A stretch of DNA of 64,000 bases from Clytia hemisphaerica (Eukaryota; Cnidaria; Hydrozoa; Leptothecata; Clytiidae): assembly GCA_902728285.1 (NCBI GenBank), contig CACVBU010001004.1, forward strand, positions 1,122,167 to 1,186,166, in the 5' to 3' direction. Positions 45,768-56,171 of the stretch are shown piece by piece; positions within the stretch are counted from its first letter, which is position 1, and the number at the start of each line of letters is the position of its first letter. The translations under genes and the position numbers were made by a program. The notes beneath the pieces are model-generated. The model saw nothing but the letters and a program-made list of their open reading frames with translations. It was not told where the DNA came from and made no database searches.

Positions 45768-46001
45768 TACCGTGAGATCGGGTAACTTGCATCAGTGGAC
45801 GCTAATATGCATAGCCCTCAAATGAATGAAATGACCTGGCTGGTCATTAAAATACAAAGTTAAATCAAAACTTAAATGGTAGAAATGCGAGCGGAGTTGC
45901 ATAGTTTTTTTTGTTTTGAAATTTTGCTGCTTTGATTAGTCAGTCATTTGATGGCTATGCAAGTTTCCCCCCACTGATGCAAGTTACCAGACTTCACGGT
46001 A
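45768..46001. mobile_element. TACCGTGA MITE, copy 2
   Basis: It starts TACCGTGAGATCGGGTAACT and ends with the inverted form TTCACGGTA. The body matches 11973-12197, with the same gggctatgca and tggtcattaaaatac blocks. Confidence 0.85.
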
Positions 46002-46153
46002 CCCATCCCCCTTTCTATGATGGAATTTTATGTCCCCCCCCTTTCTTACAGAACATCTGTTTTGAAAGAAACTTGCTCTATACACGACCAAAATTATTTA
46101 AAAGGTACAAAGCAGTGTGGCTCAAATCCTTCAGCTCCTTGGTTAGAAAAAGG

Positions 46154-46529
46154 TCAGTCAGGCACATCCTGGCAAATGAACGGGGTATTTTTCACTTGCG
46201 ACCATTGGCAAATGAACGGGGTCAAAAACGAAAGTGACGTAATAGCGCCAAATACCCAGTTTAATTTAACCGGGTTTGAAATATTTTGCTTCATTTCAAA
46301 GAACTGCATAGATGAAATTTTTTTTCCATGGGTCAATTTTGTCTTCGAAGATTGAAGAAACTTTTAATGAAAAAATAAAGTTCCCAGTTTTCTTCCTTTT
46401 TTCAGTTTGAAGTTCATTTTTATTCATTTTCACGCTTTTAGCCTGAGACGTCCTATCTCAATTACACTGGGTGACGAATACCCCATGCAAATGCTCACCC
46501 CGTTCATTTGCCAGGATGTGCCTGACTGA
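46154..46529. mobile_element. 376-bp MITE with 33-bp perfect TIRs
   Basis: 46154-46186 and 46497-46529 are exact reverse complements (TCAGTCAGGCACATCCTGGC...). If the end is CAGTC, then AAGGT flanks both sides, a 5-bp duplication. The interior has further 'ggcaaatgaacgggg' copies. Open frames here are by-products. Confidence 0.88.
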
Positions 46530-47439
46530 AGGTATACCTGTTTACTTTTTTCTTGCCAGATTCAACAAGACAAGCCATTAACCAACAAAATTAATACTGA
46601 CATAAAAAAATTCACACGTGTTTTTGCAAATTTAGAAATTTAGCACCCGACAAAACACCCGGCAGGGTCATATATTATTAATACATTATACACTGTATAT
46701 GTCTGTATATGTGGGCGTTACCATCCAATCAAAGAGCATGGCATAGAATATGTTTTTGCTCTGAATATCATAAAAATTATAGCACAAGTCTATACAAATT
46801 ACAATTTGGCTCCTTGCTGCAGCCGCCATGTTGTTGTTCCTTCTCGTAGACACGCATCTTCATCAAAAGAAAATCATTCTTTTATCTTGCACGGCTCGAG
46901 AAAATAGAAAAGTGACGTCATTTGCATAACTAACAATTCGACAGAGTTCCTTCTTATTTCAAATTCCTTGCTTACATTAACTTTATGATTTTCTGGAATC
47001 TTTTCTAATAGGCTCTTTTCAAAATCATAATTCTTTTCCCTGCAGCATCGTTGACACAGGTTTAGCTTGTTTAAGGAGCTTGCTGCCAGGTGAAAATATT
47101 TGTTTTGATTAATAATATTGATCGTTTTTCATTGAGAATGTTCTTGTCATGTTTGTTCTTTAATACTTTATGACACAGGTAACATTTATCTTCACAATGT
47201 GCCCACAATTTTTACTTCCACTCTCATCCGCCATTTTGCATATTTATTTTTCAAAAGTGAAAGTTCATACACACATCACATCGATCTCCGTTCCCCATGC
47301 AAACTCGATAATTCGAGTGAACTCGCCAAAAAAGGTAAAATCGGCCACCATAAGAGCCACCATAGCGGGAAGGCAAGCCGTACACTATTAAGCAAACCTA
47401 TATAGGAGATATATCTATAGAGGTTTGCGAATCAAACTA
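46530..47439. other. Right part of the 5.16-kb insertion
   Basis: No gene recognised. Near the end, gcaaacctatatag and ctatagaggtttgc (47391-47428) form a subterminal hairpin. Confidence 0.4.
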
Positions 47440-48728
47440 GTGGTAAGCATGATAATCACCATAAAATTTCTCTTGATGATCACGATGCAGTCAAGCTTCT
47501 ATCGGTTCTTTTCCGGTTGTGGACTCGCACTACTGTCGGGCAAAGAGAAACAAAAGGTATTTGGAGTCAGGTTTGAACATCCAAAAGATGTATGACCTAT
47601 ACAAGGCCGATCGCGAGATCGAGAAGGGTAAAAACTCATGTTCATTCCAGCTACTAGCGGAAATTTTTTAACACTTGGTTTAATTGTGCTTTCCACGTAC
47701 CAAAGTCTGATAGATGTTAGGAGATGAAAGTTAAAAAGCAAGAAAACATTCATATTACTCCTGAGGAGCTGAAGGCTCATGATTCTTGATACTTGAGAAT
47801 ACAGCAATGCGAAAAGAAAAAGAGAGAGTGAAAATTTCAACACGTGACAAAAGTATTCTTCCCGTAAGCTATGACCTAGAGAATGTTATCACCCTCCCAA
47901 AGGCTGAGGTAGGATCTTTCTTTTACAAACGCAAGTTGAACCTATATAACCTAACTGCCATGACATCCAAAAAACAAGGGTATTGTTCAATTTGGATAGA
48001 AGTTATGTCCAGAAGAAGTGGTAATGACATTGCTTCAGCTTTCATTGCATTATTGAAGAAGATTATTGCAGATAATCCCTTGGCAAAGCATACAATCTTT
48101 TGGTCCGATAGTCGTGTACCTCAAAACCGCAACTCCCATATTTCGCAAGAAATCATCCAGTTCTTATGTCATCAAGACGCTATAAAAACAATCACAATGA
48201 AATATTCCTTGGCCGGCCACTCATGCCTACAAGATGTCGATAATATACACAAACAAATTGAAACCGTGATGAGTACATCTGAATTCTTTTCCCTTGTCTC
48301 ATTTCTTTGTATGTTGCCGATGGTGAGTAGATCTAAACCTTACCGTTGTATTCAAATGCACGATAATGATTTCAAAGATTACAGCGCAGCTTCAAAATTA
48401 CTATTGTATAACAAAGTCCCTTATATAAAGGTATATGTATTATATCCAGTATAAGCTATCTCATTCAAACAACGATTTCGAGGAGGTTTATGTTGGTAAA
48501 AGGAGAACGAAATGTGGAAAGATCGATGATCATAACCCTTTCGCTCTAATTGAGGTAGAAGAGAATAAGCCTATACAAGTACCTCTAGCAAAAACGCAAC
48601 AATACGATAGAGAGCTACCAGAGGCAAACAAGCAAGACCTAAAGTCAATGATCTGATTCATGCCTCTTGAAGATGGCCAGTGTTATAATTCCTTTGGAAT
48701 AAAGGACACAAAATCTAAAACCAAGTAA
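47440..48728 (+). pseudogene. DUF7869-type protein, C-terminal part
   Basis: It resumes with GKHDNHHKISLDDHDAV, shifts frame, then SFPVVDSHYCRAKRNKRYLE, NIQKMYDLYKADREIEKG, and after another shift FNCAFHVPKSDRC, KQENIHITPEELKAHDS. The main block (47810-48450) has SYDLENVITLPKAEVGSFFY, KRKLNLYNLTAMTSKKQGYC, IFWSDSRVPQNRNSH, AGHSCLQDVDNIHKQIETVM and RCIQMHDNDFKDYSAASK. The Asp of YDLENV, Asp of WSDS and the later H/D positions suggest an RNase H-like nuclease fold, consistent with a transposase origin. The tail (NNDFEEVYVGKRR, PEANKQDLKSM, stop at 48653, FMPLEDGQCYNSF) ends at 48728. At least four breaks. Confidence 0.7.
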
Positions 48729-50382
48729 GCTTAAGTTTCATTTCTATTTTATTCTACTTATTCTACATACTTTCTCTCAAATGAAGTGTGAGTTACAATT
48801 GTAAAAAAAAGCTGTTAAAAATAATATTTTTTAATTTCATTTAATTATTTATGAATGATTAAAGTTATAAAAATATATTGTAAGCAAATTTACGATTTAA
48901 TGTTATCTTATTACAGATATAAAATTAAAGTTCCTTTCTTAACAAAAATATTTGTTGTTTGTTCTTAAACAAGGAGAGGGGGAGAGGAAGAGGATAGGGA
49001 GGGCGAGAGAGAGGGCGAGAGAGAGGGAGAAAGAGTTTATGCCCATAGCAGTAAAGGCAGATGAAGGTTATTATTGGATAGAACTTTGTTAAATTTCCGA
49101 AATTTTAGTAATATGGGCAACAAAGTCCTATTTGAAAAAATCTTTCCTTAATATCTTTAATTCAATTAAATATCTAAAGGCTATGTAGAATTACATAGTA
49201 AAAGCAATATCTCATCAAATTCGAGGCTACTAAATTTTCAAATGCATTTTACTCAAAACTGCAAAATGCAGAGTTGGAACCTTGTTGAATGTCAAATTCC
49301 TTTCTTATTTTTGCTTCTCATCTTTTATGAGAAAAATTCCCATTCGCCACTTTCTTTTTGTTTTGGTCAAATATTTTCTACCGCTATATTCGAAATCCTG
49401 ACCAGAAGATTGAATATGAAGACGGAAATTCGAAATTTAAAAGACTAAGTACATTCAAGCGCTTTGCAACAGTCTGTAAATTATTCTGCAAAAGCTACTC
49501 CTTTTCTTCTGGTCTGTGAAATTGTTATAATAGAAGAAAGTTATTCTTAAAGATTAATTTAGAGAATGAGTTTTAACAGGGGGTAATTTTTTTATGATGG
49601 AAAATATTTTGAATATGTAATTGATGGAAAGCCAGTTAAGTTCTGCTCGTTCTGATCCTGTGTCTGATTAGATTTTTTTTCATGAATATTTCTGGTTATT
49701 TAAAGATGAAAAATTTCTGGTGCATTTTTGTATACTGCACCCCCTTAAAAGACTGTATGCAAAAGTCAGGAACGGAGCATTCCCTAATCTTTTCATTAGA
49801 ACAAAATGCTATGAGAAGATTTGGCGTTGATTTTGTTATGCGAAACTCAAAAACACAATTTTTTAACAGCTAGACTAAAAATATGGTTTTGGTTTGAATA
49901 AAGAGGTTTGCTTCATTCGGGAGGGTATATCTTCTTTTTTTTATACAATAAGTTGAAATACTAGGGCGATTTTAAATATTTATAAGCTGTACTGATTTAT
50001 GTTGTTTGTGAGAGATGCTCTTCTCTGATGTCTGAATTGCCACAAAGCAGATCCGTGGCCCTTATTCTGATGACCTGATTAATTACTGCAAAAGGGAAGG
50101 GTAATAGAAAATTTTTTTTTTTATTAAGTAACTCGTGATAGTGTTGTTCTCTGTTCTAAAGATTAGGGGGCGAGGTTTTTTCCACACGCCTTTGCATACC
50201 GCAAAGCAAACTGTTTTCTCGAAAGAACAAAACGATGAGATCGTATTCATGTATTATGCCTGTATGTGGATTGTATTATGTTCAAGTGTGAGAAAAAATT
50301 GATTGAGACAGGAATGAAACAAAGAGAACATGATAGTGATTAAAATTGGAAATTAATGTTAAGCTATGTGATTTTTTATTAA
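48729..50382. other. AT-rich spacer with a purine tract
   Basis: No gene recognised. 48973-49037 is almost pure G/A (ggagagggggagaggaagag...), a simple-sequence tract. Frames at 49242-49448 and 49682-49873 have no family features. Confidence 0.45.
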
Positions 50383-50665
50383 CTATGAAAATTGTTGATT
50401 GTCAATAAAATTTATTGCCAATCAAAAAAGAATTATTCCTTGTCAATGAAAATTGATGGTTGGCAATTAAAATGATTGATTGTCAATGAAAATTGTTTAC
50501 TATCAATAAAAATTGATGGTTGGCAATAAAGAATTATCGATTGACTATGAGAATAATTGATTATCAATAAAAATAGTCGATTATCGATAAAAACTATTGA
50601 TAATCCAAAAACAGTTGTTGGTTGTCTAAGAAAAGCAGTTGGTTGTCAATAAAAAACATAGTTTG
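50383..50665. repeat. Diverged short tandem repeat 'aaaattgattgt.aat'
   Basis: About twelve loose units of 20-24 bp (tgtcaat(a/g)aaaattgatggttgg...). No gene. Confidence 0.6.
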
Positions 50666-50947
50666 TGTCCAAAATTTATGTTTTTTGACTTAGTAATGAT
50701 GCAGAATTATGATTTGAAGCTTAGGGGACTTTTTTCAAAAATTGGGGCTAACCTTTTAATGTGGGAGATATGTTTTGAGTAATCAAACTTGCGCCTGAAC
50801 AGATATTTTGAATGATTTTCAATTTTCAATAATTTTGTGCTTCTGTGACAATGCATCAAATTGATATTTTGTCAATAGAAAAAACTTTATTCTATTTAGA
50901 TAGCCTTGTTGATAGATAATTTTGTTCAAGAACTTTCAAGCAAAATG

Positions 50948-51430
50948 TTTTTTGGACCTACCTCAGAGATCCTTTAATTTAAACTCTGTTCGTTCGCATA
51001 GTGTCCTCCTGGGTTGGTTCCCCCTACTAAAACTCCAAATCCCCCCTCTTTTTTATCCCTCACTATATTCAATTTGTTTTCGCCCCCTCTCTTTTTTTGC
51101 TTTCCCGCAGTTATTTGACAATTTTGCGGTTAACCATATGGGGTTAACATAATTTCCAAAATTTATGGTTTTCCCCCTCTTTATTTTCTCCCATCAAATT
51201 TTTTCAAATTTTTCATTTCCCCCAATAACTCAAAAAATAGGGCAACATCAGAAGCCCCCTTCATAAAAACACTATGGTTCGTTCATCCTTCCGTTCGTTC
51301 GTCTGTTACCAGCTTTTCTTGGGATTGACCAATTATTTTTTTCTGATTTTCGGCATTAAGATAAAGGGCGGGAGGCTGAAAACAAAAGTGAGAGGCTCAT
51401 TTATAAGGCCACGCACAAACGTTTTTGGTC
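50948..51430. repeat. Copy 1 of the 'tttggacctacctcagag' repeat
   Basis: ttttggacctacct..gag.tcctttaattta and, further on, cgttcgttcgtctgttaccag followed by tttttctgattttcggc match 59034-59160 in order, with a longer interior here. Confidence 0.55.
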
Positions 51431-51834
51431 AAGGGATAGGTAACAAAGAACTAAGAAAAATCAGATCATTTATTTTTTATAAACACACAAAATCTATCAA
51501 AAAAAATATTTCAAATAGTATGTTTTGTAACCAAGTGTTTTCTCCGTTCTCTCTTTTTTCCTATAATCCTAGGAAGCGTTTCTCTTTATAAAAATAATTT
51601 AACATAAAAATATAGCAAGCTTTGATTCGAAACTGCTGATGCAAGATTTAATTACAAAAAAATATAACATGATAGTTTTCGAGTGTTATATATATTTAGT
51701 GCAATCGGCTCTTGCATGTTGGAAATAATCTAAAATCATTCCTTTAAGAAGTCAATACCTTGACAGAGTAAAATTATACAAGTCATGGAAAAATAAAGGT
51801 CTCATCATAATCATTGTTCACTTCATATACACAT

Positions 51835-51921
51835 CACCTGCGTGGCCGAGTGGATAAGTCGATGAAACGGTAGCTAGAGAGTAGTGATTTTTTAGAGTTT
51901 GAATCCTATACGGTGCGACGA
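51835..51921 (+). ncRNA. tRNA-Ser-like sequence
   Basis: GCGTGGCCGAGTGGATAAG is a good A-box/D-arm of the serine/leucine type, and gagtttgaatccta 60 bases on is a B-box. CACC/GGTG could form part of the acceptor stem. The anticodon stem does not pair, so a pseudo-tRNA or SINE head is more likely than a working gene. Confidence 0.5.
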
Positions 51922-52033
51922 AAATTGTGTTATTATGTCTGTTTTGTCAACATTGATCAAACTTTTTCTGGTTTTATGAGCTCTTGTTGATATTTTTGAA
52001 AATTTCCGTTAAAATTTTAAGAAACAAAAATTG

Positions 52034-52749
52034 GGGGGGGGGCAGTCAGGCAAATTGACCGACGCCGAGACAGGTATGTGCGGCGGTTAAGAGTATGTTT
52101 TCCAATTTATCAGAAATGCACTGTAAGGGTGGACTTTTAATAAATGCACTGTAAGGGTGGAAATTTCAGCAAATCTAGGAAAAATTATTGCTCAAAAAAT
52201 CTTGATTGCTCGAAAATCTTGATTTTTTTTGCTCTAAAAGAGTTTAAAATTTGACAAAAGCCAATTTTCGAAAGCAGCCGGCGAGGCGACCTTTTTTTAC
52301 GATGTGTTCTGAGAGCATATTTCAGCTAGAAATTTTAATCTGTTCTGATCAGAACTTCGAAAATCAATCAGCTAGAAATAATGTGTTCTGGCGAGACAGG
52401 GATATAATCAAGGTCGGGGGTACTAGGTTTGCGAGGTGACGGGTATGTCCGAGCTGAAAATTGAAAATCGACCCTTTGAGAGACAAAATGTTGGTGATTT
52501 TGGGACCCTTTGAGAGAAATTTTGGTCCATTTTTTCCAAATTTTGGTTTGATTTTCACCAAATTTTGGTCAAATGTTTTGGAAATCGTGACCCTTTGAGA
52601 GAGAATTTTTTGATTTTCGTGATTATGGGACCCTTTCAGAGACTAACTTTTGAATTTGTACCCCTTTGAGCGACTTTTGAGGAATGAGAAAAGGAACCCT
52701 TATGGCTCGCACATACCCGGCACCCATTTTGCCTAAGTACCCCCCCCCT
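52034..52749. mobile_element. Candidate TIR element with 'accctttgagaga' repeats
   Basis: ggggggggcagtcaggcaaa...caggtatgtgcg at the left is mirrored loosely by cgcacatacccggcacc...ttttgcctaagtacccccccc at the right. Inside, accctttgagaga-type units recur five times (52468-52680). No coding sequence. Confidence 0.5.
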
Positions 52750-53565
52750 CGTGGAAAAAAACAAATATCTTACAAATTTATTTTGGCAAACTTTTTTTCC
52801 TAGATTTTAGAACACATCATTTGTATAAAAAAGTGAAAGGTCGTAACATTTGGTCTCCTAGAAGATAAGAACACATATTTTTGAAAAATCTCTCCGTCGG
52901 CTGCTTCTGAATTTTTATGCCGCATATGCTGCCAATTGGTAAACCCCCCCCCGGAGTGTCACCTCAGCTCAATGCAGTTTGATTCAAGTACAGTATTTCA
53001 AAATGGATCAGGTTGGTTAGCGGGTGGAGAGTAAAGAGTCAAGAGTTATGACTTTTCCTTCTCGTGAAAATCCAATGTTCCAAAACTTTCAACTAAAAAA
53101 ATGCAAATAAATCGGCTTTCGTCTTTTTTTATTATCTTATAAACACTTTTTTCAGAACCACAAGTGAAAAGAAAGCAAAACTGACTGAATATGCTGCCAA
53201 AAAAGTGATTGACAGGTCTAGAAAATGATTGACAGGCCCGGGTTAGATATTTCCGTGAGCAATCTCGTTATATTTATCAAAAAGTAATATACTTGTGGAA
53301 AGCCCAATTATTCTACTTTTTCGAATGCTGTGTCAGGGAATTTTTTTAACAATTAAATAGAACGGGGTTTCCTCTGACGTAAACAAACCTTGAGTCCTAT
53401 TCTGAAAATTGACATTGAGCGTAGAAAAAAAGACAAATGAAAGTATTTTCCTTTTTAATTCATATTTCCAATAATTAAAGACTAACTTGAAAACACCAAG
53501 AGTGAAATGTAGCTAAATGCTTAGAACGCCTTGCGACTTAGAATTTTTTTTCAAAACTGAAAATT
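52750..53565. other. Spacer, nothing recognised
   Basis: AT-rich, no gene or structured repeat that I can support. Confidence 0.4.
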
Positions 53566-53566
53566 T

Positions 53567-53646
53567 GACCCCGGCTCGAACTACCAAAGTCTCTTGTCAT
53601 TGATTCTGAGTCCGGCACGCTAGCAAGGTACTATCGAGCCGATACA
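53567..53646 (-). ncRNA. tRNA-Leu-like sequence
   Basis: On the minus strand, ctcgatagtaccttgctagcg (A-box region), gccggactcagaatc (a leucine-type CAG anticodon arm) and ggtagttcgagccgg (B-box) are in order. Mismatches in the stems suggest a SINE head or pseudo-tRNA. Confidence 0.5.
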
Positions 53647-53861
53647 ATTATGTTCAATTTAAAAATCCTTATAAAAACACTACTGCATATACGGGTGAAC
53701 TGACCTCATGGGCTAGGCTAACTGTTTAGATCAATTACATACTCAACGCTCCGTAAGGTTCCTTATTGTAATTGAAAAAGCGTATACTAACAAACGATAC
53801 GGAACTGGTGAGAGTGTTTTTAAACCGTTGTCTTTGTTTATCTTCACAAGATTTTGTTTAT

Positions 53862-54122
53862 CTTTGCGACTTAGTTCTCGTTTTCAGCCTATCACCTTCG
53901 ATTTCAGCCTCCCGACTCCCGCCTCCGGCCTCCTAGCTTTCGTTTTCAGCCTCCCGCCTCCCACTTTCGTTTTCAGCCTCCCGCCTCCTACTTTCAATTT
54001 CAGCCTCCCGCCTCCCACTTTCGTTTTCAGCCTCCCACTTTCGTTTTCAGCCTCCCGCCTCCCGCATTCGATTTCAGCCTCCCGGCTCCCGGTTCAACCT
54101 CCCGCCTCCGGGTTCCCAGTTT
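53862..54122. repeat. Minisatellite of 'ttcagcctcccgcctcccactttcg' type
   Basis: About nine units of 15-27 bp built from ttt(t)cagcctcccgcctcc. It is C-rich against an AT-rich background and opens a plus-strand frame (FVFSLPPPTF repeats) that I do not consider a gene. Confidence 0.8.
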
Positions 54123-54669
54123 TCCTGTATGCCGATATTTTGTGATTCTGTCAATATTTTTGTCAAAAATTGTCATTAAGTCATTAAAATAACAATTGAA
54201 TGATTAATTAGTTTCATCCTTCTAAAACCACTCTCTTAGGGACCTCACAAGCTTCTGATTGGTGCCGTTTTATATCCATTCACACTATCAACATCACATT
54301 CTGTATTATAAATATTTTTCGTGCTTTTGTCTTGTTAGGCATCATATTTTATGATTTTGTCATTATTTTTGTAAGTAAGTGTTACTAGGTTGTTATTCTA
54401 TTCAATTGTCATTTTATAATATCTAAATAACATGTATTACTTTTTTGTAATTTAATGCGTTATGTATTGATGTTATGTTATGTATATGTTATGATCTTAT
54501 TATCTTTTTTCCGGTCTGCACTTTGTTGACCTGTGACCTGTGATCTGCGTTTTACATTAACCGTTTAAACTGCTCTGGAATTCTGAATTTTAGTAGGATT
54601 TAAAAAGCTATTTTTGACATATTTTCATATCTCTCTATGAAATTCTGCCACATATCAAACCTTACCTCC

Positions 54670-55113
54670 TTGGAACGGAAATGGAAATCCCATTTGGGTT
54701 CTTACAACTTCTCCAACATAATCTTTATCACCCACCCGTTGCTTTTCTAGGTCTTCATGTTTGTTCTCTCCAAGGTTGTGAACAATGATATTGCATTTTG
54801 TTAAATTTAGCTATCGTTCTTCTTCTTTCTCTTTAATGAAGTTCTTGATCGTTACCTCTTGTTGATTCAGCTCATCTTTAGTAACGCTAGCGTATGTCTG
54901 TTGTTGTTTTGGGTCTATATCATGGTCTTTTTTGTCGAGCTCATCTTTAGCGATGCTAGCGAATGTATGTTGTTGTTTTGATCCACTAACGACGTCGTCT
55001 TTATTCACAAGTTTATCAATTTTCTTCTCCAGACTATCCAGTATAGCCAAAACGCATTGCTCGTTTTGATATTTTTCTTTACCTTCAGTATGTGTTGCCT
55101 TGTTGCTTGTCAT
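54670..55113 (-). pseudogene. LINE ORF1-like protein remnant
   Basis: Minus strand, from ATG at 55113: MTSNKATHTEGKEKYQNEQC, a short coiled coil (AILDSLEKKIDKLV), then a twofold internal repeat KQQHTFASIAKDELDKKD / KQQQTYASVTKDELNQQE. A Glu/Lys coil ends at a TAG (54811-54813). The same frame continues beyond it with CNIIVHNLGENKHEDLEKQR and YVGEVVRTQMGFPFPF. The 'N(I/V)(I/V)(I/V)H(N/G)(L/I)xE' strand after a coiled coil is typical of the RNA-binding ORF1 proteins of LINEs. No reverse transcriptase follows. Broken by the stop and probably truncated. Confidence 0.5.
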
Positions 55114-55569
55114 TCTTTGTTTACTTGTTTTGATCTTCTCTAACAGTATTGACGTGACAGTGATGCATTTCGCATAGGCAAGGCAAATCTGTATTTGGTA
55201 CGCTGGAAGCTCCAAACAGGCATAATGAACAAACCTTTAACACTTCCTACACGGCAAGACAGTTGAAATTTCGGTGTTAAGATTTTTTTTTTCATCAGAT
55301 TTCAGAAGTTTTCACCATTTTGTTGCATTGTCAGGAGCACAACCGTCTTGCTTATAAGCTTATTGTGAACTCTCATGACGCAGTGGTAGAATAATATAGA
55401 CTTTTGATGTTTTTACCAGAAGAGAACTCGAATTAGATTTTGCTGACTTTAACTTTTTCGTGAACTTTCGTTAACTCCGCTTTAAAGTCACCCAAATGAC
55501 ACTGTCGGCCGATAATCAAACTGTGCGTGCCAAAAATAACAACAACGACCTGAAACTAAATGCTATATA

Positions 55570-56038
55570 TACCGGTGACCCAGAAAAAAGTATAAAGGTT
55601 TGATGGTTAAACTGTGTGCAAAATAATGTGAATTTTTACCACATTCTTTTTTAACTGTCAAGAGGAAAGGCAAACTTAAAACTTGGCGCATTAGCTTTTG
55701 AAAATTTGTACAGTAGTTCTCAAGTTATAAGCTTTTGACGTCAAAATTTTTTGAAAAAGTCCAAAAACACGTCACAAAAGGGGTATCAAATGAAGTATTT
55801 TTAAAACTGTTCACTATTTTTTTTAGATGTCTCAAATTATAGATTTTATAATTAATAAAAATCAGCTGAGATCATTAATTGAGTCGTGAATAGTGAAAAT
55901 ATGAGGCTTTCTGCATAGAATTGCGTCGAGTTCGCCTTTCCTCTTTACAATGACAAAAGGATTTATTAAAGGTATATATTATTCCGGACACAGCTATCCA
56001 TCAAACCCTTATACTTTTCTTTTCTGGATCACCCGGTA
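55570..56038. mobile_element. 469-bp MITE with TACCGGTGACCCAGAAAA ends
   Basis: The left arm taccggtgacccagaaaa(aag)tataa..ggtttgatgg is mirrored at 55999-56038 (ccatcaaacccttata..ttttctggatcacccggta), about 37 bp with few mismatches. TA tips suggest a TA target site. Confidence 0.82.
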
Positions 56039-56171
56039 TTTTTCAATTCATTTCAATATTCAAGTTTTACATTTTTTTACAAAAAGGTCAGTATCGTTTT
56101 GTGCGTAAGTGCTTTTTGGGAATGGGAATGTTTGGTGATGTTGTTATTTTAATAAGATGAAATCGTATCTT

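Larger units (their letters stand above)
42278..47439. mobile_element. 5.16-kb insertion flanked by GTGGTAAG duplication
   Basis: GTGGTAAG stands at 42270-42277 and again at 47440-47447, exactly where the interrupted protein leaves off and resumes. An 8-bp duplication fits hAT-type transposons. The ends TAGGCTTCTGCTC (left) and, in reverse complement, TAGTTTGATTCGCAAACC (right) are weak inverted repeats; the right one recalls hAT termini. Splicing was considered but does not restore the frame. No hAT transposase is visible. Inside are a RecQ-like first exon (42499), a TIR element with a tRNA-like core (43180-43630), and MITEs at 45211, 45768 and 46154, so the insertion has itself been a target several times. 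Confidence 0.7.

Noticed and set aside
42270..47447. Reading the DUF7869 gap as an intron
   Set aside because: A GTAAGC donor and CTAG acceptor exist, but joining them puts the protein out of frame, whereas removing one copy of the 8-bp repeat restores continuity exactly.
51835..53646. Functional tRNA genes
   Set aside because: A and B boxes are present, but the stems do not pair well enough for a working tRNA.
53828..54145. 105-codon plus-strand frame rich in Phe/Ser/Pro
   Set aside because: It is the translation of a C-rich minisatellite; the units vary in length and the rest of the frame has no coding character.
54811..55215. Full 134-codon frame starting at 55215
   Set aside because: The first 34 codons look non-coding; the ATG at 55113 fits the coding region better.
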